A DNA stretch of 64,000 bases, from the NCBI RefSeq assembly GCF_009696325.1, contig NZ_VUME01000001.1:310001-374000 (forward strand), given 5' to 3'. Every line of letters starts with the position of its first letter. Position 1 is the first letter of the stretch. Shown in pieces: positions 60,278-64,000 of the stretch. The DNA is from Collinsella sp. WCA1-178-WT-3 (M1). Its GTDB lineage: Bacteria; Actinomycetota; Coriobacteriia; Coriobacteriales; Coriobacteriaceae. Position numbers and translations under genes: made by a program. The notes below the pieces were generated by a model. The model was not told the DNA's origin and ran no database searches. It worked only from the letters and a program-made list of their open reading frames with translations.

Positions 60278-63200
60278 ATGGGCGCTCAAACTAAGGAAAA
60301 GAACCTCGAGGAGGATATCGAGTCGTTTCTCTGCTCATCTGCGGGTGGTTTTCTCAAGTGCGATGACAAACACTCGCTTCTTTACGTCGAGGACGGCACC
60401 TATCAGATGGTCAATGGCGGCTACATGGAGCACCGTGACCGTGCGCTCGACGCTACGACTCTGGTCAACTTTATCCAGACGACGCAGCCCAAGGCTTGGG
60501 AGCGCTTCGAGCGCATGTGCAACTCCGATTCCACGGCGAAGTTCGCCAAGGTCTTCAACGACGCCGTCGACCGCCTGGGTATGGTCGCGGTGCTCAAACA
60601 CGGTTTCAAGCACCGAGGAATTCCGTTCAAGGTTGTATTCTTCAAGCCGGAGAACGGGCTTAACGAAAGCGCTGCCGATCGCTATGCCAAGAACGTCTGC
60701 CGCTGCATCCGCCAGTTCCATTTCGCCGAGACGGGCAACCAGACCGTCGACATGGTCCTGGACGTGAACGGTATCCCCCTTGTGGGCATAGAGCTCAAGG
60801 ACCAGTTCACCGGACAGGACGTCGAGAACGCCATACGCCAGTGGCGCGAGGACCGAGATCCGCGGTGCCGCTGTCTCAAGTTCAACACGCGCATGGTGGC
60901 GTTTTTCGCCGTCGACCTCGAGAACGTCTACATGACCACCAAGCTGGAGGGCGCGAAGACCTTCTTCCTGCCGTTCAACCAGGGCTCCGCCGGGGCGGGA
61001 AACGACGGCGGAGCCGGCAACCCCGCAAACCCCGATGGCTATGCCACGAGCCACCTGTGGGAAGTCGCCCTGCAGAAGGACAGCCTGCTCGACATCGTCA
61101 ACAAGTTCCTCCACCTGGAGGTCAAGGAAGAGACGGAGCTCGATGCGCGCGGCAACGAGGTGAAGCGCAAGAAGGAGCGCATCATCTTCCCTCGTTACCA
61201 CCAGCTCGACTCCGTGCGCAAGATCATCGCCGACGTGCGCGCGAGCAGGACGGGCAAGAACTACCTTGTGCAGCATTCGGCGGGGTCGGGCAAGTCGAAC
61301 AGCATCGCCTGGACGGCCTATCGTCTGGCATCCCTCTTCGTGGATGATGCCCCGCTATTCGACTCCGTGGTTGTCGTCACCGACCGCCGCGTACTCGACA
61401 GCCAGCTGCAGGAGACCATCTCGGGCTTCGACCACGCCATAGGCTCGGTCGTGACCATCGGCAAGGACAAGACCTCGGCCGACCTGCGAGACGCCATCAA
61501 CGGCGGCGCCCGTCTCATCGTCTCGACACTTCAGAAGTTCCCCGTGATCTATGAGCAGGTCGAGAGCGAGGGCAAGCGCTTCGCGATCATCGTCGATGAG
61601 GCGCACTCGTCCCAGACGGGAACGAGCGCACTCAAGCTCAAGAGCGCCCTTGCCGACAAGCGCGACGCGCTCGAGGAGTATGCCGAGATTGAGGCGGAGG
61701 CCGAGGACGCTGCCGCCGATTGGGAGGATCGGCTCGCCGACGAGCTTGCGAGCCACGGCCGTCACCGAAACCTGACCTTCGTGGCCTTCACCGCCACGCC
61801 GAAGGAGCAGACGCTCGAGATGTTCGGCGACGAGTGGCCCGACGGGACCTTCCATCCGTTCCATATCTACTCGATGCGCCAGGCGATTGAGGAAGGCTTC
61901 ATCATGGACCCTCTCGCCAACTACGTGAGCTATTCGGAGGCCGTCGAGCTCGCGCGCACGGTCCCCGACAACCCCGACGTGCCGAGCAGTCCCACGCTCA
62001 AGCTGCTCCGCAAGTATAAGGAGCTGCACCCCTATGCCCTCGGCCAGAAGGCAGAGATCATCGTGGAGACGTTCCGCAACGTTACGCGCACCAAAATCCG
62101 CGGCAAGGGTAAGATGATGGTGGTCACTGCCTCGCGCCTCGCGACGGTTCGCTACTACCACGAGATCAAGCGCTACATGCAGAAGAAGGGCTACGACGAC
62201 ATCGAGGTGCTGGTGGCCTTTTCCGGCGGCATCAGCGACCCCGCGGACGGCCCCGACGGCCCCGAGTACACCGAGCCGTCCCTCAACGTCGGACACGACG
62301 GCCGGAGGATAGCCGAGAGCCAGACGAAGGCTGAGTTCCACAACTACGGCGACGTGCTCGTCGTCGCCGAGAAGTACCAGACGGGCTTCGACGAGCCCTT
62401 GCTGCACACACTGGTGGTGGACAAGAAGCTCAAGGACGTGAAGGCCGTCCAGACGCTCTGCCGCGTCAACCGCATCCATCCGGACAAGGAGGACACCTAC
62501 ATCCTCGACTTCGTCAACAAACCCGAGGATATTCAGAAGGCGTTCGAGCGCTTCTACACCGAGACGTCGCTTTCCGAGCAGATCAACACCGACCTCCTCT
62601 ATCAGGTGCAGACCGACATTCGCGGCTATGGGCTTTATGACGAGCCTGACATCGAGGCTGCGGCGGAGATAGTCTTCACCGACGGCAAGGGCAAGTCGCA
62701 GAGCAACGTGCAGGGAAAGCTCGCGGCCGTCTTGAAGCCGGCGGTCGCGCGCTACAACGAGCTGGATGACGACTCGCGCTACCAGGTGCGTCGCAAGGTG
62801 CGTAGCTTCTGCAAGTGGTACACCTACATCACCCAGATTGTGCGCATGTTCGACCGCGACCTGCACAAGGAGTACGTGTACCTAAGCTATCTGCGCAACC
62901 TCCTCAAGGTCGAGAAGATTCCCGTCGAGGCGGTGGACGACAAGGTCGAGATGCGCTTCTACAAGCTCAAGCGCGAATTCGAAGGGAGCATCTCGCTTGA
63001 GTCTGGCGGCGGAGTGCTCGAGCCAGGCGGCGCTGCCAAGACCGTGGTACCCGACAAGAAGCGCGACCCGCTGCAGGTGCTCGTGGACAAGTTCAACGAA
63101 CAGTGGGCGGGCAACTTTACCGAGGGCGACCGCGTGGTGATCGACACGCTGTGGAAGCGTATCGCCGAAAACCCGCAGGTCGCCGACACCATCCGTCGCG

Positions 63201-63370
63201 ACGGCAGACAGGTCTTCGAATCAAGCCTGCTGCCCAAGGTGTTCGATGAGGAGGCTCGCCGCGCCTATGTGGAGAACACGGACTCCTTTACCAGCCTCTT
63301 TGAGGACAGTGAGAAGTATCGCGCCATGATGAGCGCCATCGGGCAGCTGCTGGTTGAGAAATTCAAGTAG
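60278..63370 (+). CDS. hsdR: Type I restriction endonuclease subunit
   Basis: This 1030-residue motor-nuclease translocates DNA and cuts it at distant sites. The N-terminal nuclease core VDMVLDVNGIPLVGIELKDQ gives the D...ExK pattern (residues about 158-172). The SF2 helicase motor has motif I HSAGSGKSNSIAWTAYRLA (near 335), motif II IIVDEAHSSQTGTSALK (near 438) and motif III VAFTATPKEQ; the second RecA fold includes VAEKYQTGFDEPLL and LCRVNRIHPDKED. ATG 60278 has AAAGGGAGG upstream and follows hsdS by two bases. All motifs needed for activity are present. Confidence 0.95.
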   Translation: MGAQTKEKNLEEDIESFLCSSAGGFLKCDDKHSLLYVEDGTYQMVNGGYMEHRDRALDATTLVNFIQTTQPKAWERFERMCNSDSTAKFAKVFNDAVDRLGMVAVLKHGFKHRGIPFKVVFFKPENGLNESAADRYAKNVCRCIRQFHFAETGNQTVDMVLDVNGIPLVGIELKDQFTGQDVENAIRQWREDRDPRCRCLKFNTRMVAFFAVDLENVYMTTKLEGAKTFFLPFNQGSAGAGNDGGAGNPANPDGYATSHLWEVALQKDSLLDIVNKFLHLEVKEETELDARGNEVKRKKERIIFPRYHQLDSVRKIIADVRASRTGKNYLVQHSAGSGKSNSIAWTAYRLASLFVDDAPLFDSVVVVTDRRVLDSQLQETISGFDHAIGSVVTIGKDKTSADLRDAINGGARLIVSTLQKFPVIYEQVESEGKRFAIIVDEAHSSQTGTSALKLKSALADKRDALEEYAEIEAEAEDAAADWEDRLADELASHGRHRNLTFVAFTATPKEQTLEMFGDEWPDGTFHPFHIYSMRQAIEEGFIMDPLANYVSYSEAVELARTVPDNPDVPSSPTLKLLRKYKELHPYALGQKAEIIVETFRNVTRTKIRGKGKMMVVTASRLATVRYYHEIKRYMQKKGYDDIEVLVAFSGGISDPADGPDGPEYTEPSLNVGHDGRRIAESQTKAEFHNYGDVLVVAEKYQTGFDEPLLHTLVVDKKLKDVKAVQTLCRVNRIHPDKEDTYILDFVNKPEDIQKAFERFYTETSLSEQINTDLLYQVQTDIRGYGLYDEPDIEAAAEIVFTDGKGKSQSNVQGKLAAVLKPAVARYNELDDDSRYQVRRKVRSFCKWYTYITQIVRMFDRDLHKEYVYLSYLRNLLKVEKIPVEAVDDKVEMRFYKLKREFEGSISLESGGGVLEPGGAAKTVVPDKKRDPLQVLVDKFNEQWAGNFTEGDRVVIDTLWKRIAENPQVADTIRRDGRQVFESSLLPKVFDEEARRAYVENTDSFTSLFEDSEKYRAMMSAIGQLLVEKFK

Positions 63371-63410
63371 GATTCCTGAGATTGATGTTGGAAAAAGGGA
63401 GCAAGCGCAA

Positions 63411-64000
63411 ATGAAAGCAACCGAGGCAAATCTACTCGACCTTATGGGCGTGGCGAAGATGCAGTTCGTCATTCCCGTGTACCAGCGAGTTTACTCGTGG
63501 AGTGTAAAAGAGTGCGAGGTGCTTTGGGATGACGTCATGCGAGCGGGTCGTGATGGCGTATCGCATTTCGTGGGGTCGATGCTCTATATCCCCGAGTCCG
63601 AGAGCTCTGCCACGAGTATTTCGCGCGTGCTTCTGATTGACGGGCAGCAGCGCATGACGACGTTTTCGTTGATGATCGCTGCCTTGGCCGACTATTTGGA
63701 GAACAATCCCGACAAGGCCGGCTTCCTTGGCGATCTAAAGATTTCGGCTTTGCGGAAGAACTATCTCTTTAACGATGATGACTACAACGGCTTGGCGCGC
63801 TACAAGCTGGTGCTCTCGCAGGACGATAAGGAGACGCTGTTCTCCATCGTATCCGGGTCTCCCGTGCCGGATGAAAAATCGGATCGGATCGTCGAGAACC
63901 ATGCGTTCTTCCGCGAGAAGATGCGTGGTAAATCATTTGATCCGGCAAGGCTTTGGGCGGGGCTAAACCGCGTGCAGGTCATCGACACTAAGCTCACCGC
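63411..64000 (+). CDS. DUF262 domain protein (partial)
   Basis: The first 196 residues of a protein cut by the right edge. MQFVIPVYQRVYSWSVKECE, VGSMLYI and LLIDGQQRMTTFSLMIAAL are the hallmarks of DUF262, the NTPase-like domain of GmrS/GmrSD type IV restriction enzymes and BrxU-like proteins; DGQQR is the conserved catalytic motif. It begins 40 bases after hsdR, with AAAGGGAG upstream, and may belong to the same transcript. If a DUF1524 HNH domain follows beyond the window, it would be a modification-dependent nuclease. Confidence 0.85.
   Translation, partial: MKATEANLLDLMGVAKMQFVIPVYQRVYSWSVKECEVLWDDVMRAGRDGVSHFVGSMLYIPESESSATSISRVLLIDGQQRMTTFSLMIAALADYLENNPDKAGFLGDLKISALRKNYLFNDDDYNGLARYKLVLSQDDKETLFSIVSGSPVPDEKSDRIVENHAFFREKMRGKSFDPARLWAGLNRVQVIDTKLT

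Overview
The window looks like a chromosome segment of a high-GC Coriobacteriia member (Actinomycetota), most like Collinsella. The basis is codon usage, the FeoA-FeoB fusion, the style of the ribosomal proteins (including an L24 with a zinc ribbon) and the many intergenic palindromes. The genus is inferred from general resemblance; no search could be run. Coordinates were counted by hand.

Layout. 1-9233 is mostly core metabolism: a lipoprotein substrate-binding protein (cut by the left edge), a WYL-type regulator, asnS, a PTS EIIA (crr), an alpha/beta hydrolase, a FeoA-FeoB iron transporter and a SotB-like efflux pump. 9454-16611 is an accessory island on the minus strand: dynamin-like GTPase, HerA-like ATPase with a Ser/Gly-rich segment, WHH-type nuclease and a DUF6985-like candidate immunity protein, with overlapping or nearly touching genes. 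It is flanked by two copies of the sotB 3' end, one intact and one a remnant. 16849-20683 holds a GH13 enzyme, a deoxyinosine glycosylase, an unknown protein and an aminotransferase.

20985-43922 is the information-processing core: L10 leader-rplJ-rplL, galU, rpoB-rpoC, rpsL-rpsG-fusA-rpsJ, two unrelated genes (CDF transporter, histidine phosphatase), then rplC-D-W-B-rpsS-rplV-rpsC-rplP-rpmC-rpsQ-rplN-rplX. The usual gene order is broken in several places: no rplK-rplA before rplJ, no tuf after fusA, rpsJ separated from rplC, and a terminator after rplX instead of rplE. 44405-52269 carries a Gfo/Idh/MocA oxidoreductase with a DeoR regulator, an RluA pseudouridine synthase with a U32 protein, ridA, a YheO/DauR-type regulator and a deleted NCS2 permease.

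52353-64000 is a second accessory region: two paralogous mini transcription units around a perfect palindrome, a DnaQ-type exonuclease, a frameshifted remnant, a large unknown protein with a glycine-zipper-like hydrophobic domain, and a complete type I restriction-modification operon (ribbon-helix-helix protein, hsdM, hsdS, hsdR) followed by a DUF262 gene cut by the right edge. The hsdS gene has two target-recognition halves identical over 536 bp.

Intergenic DNA is rich in palindromes of at least six families. The most striking is a set of three elements (20731, 31977, 37719) with the same core but long stems whose sequence differs at each locus while staying self-complementary. The best candidates for undescribed biology are the 9454-16611 island, these elements, the hsdS duplication and the protein at 54342.
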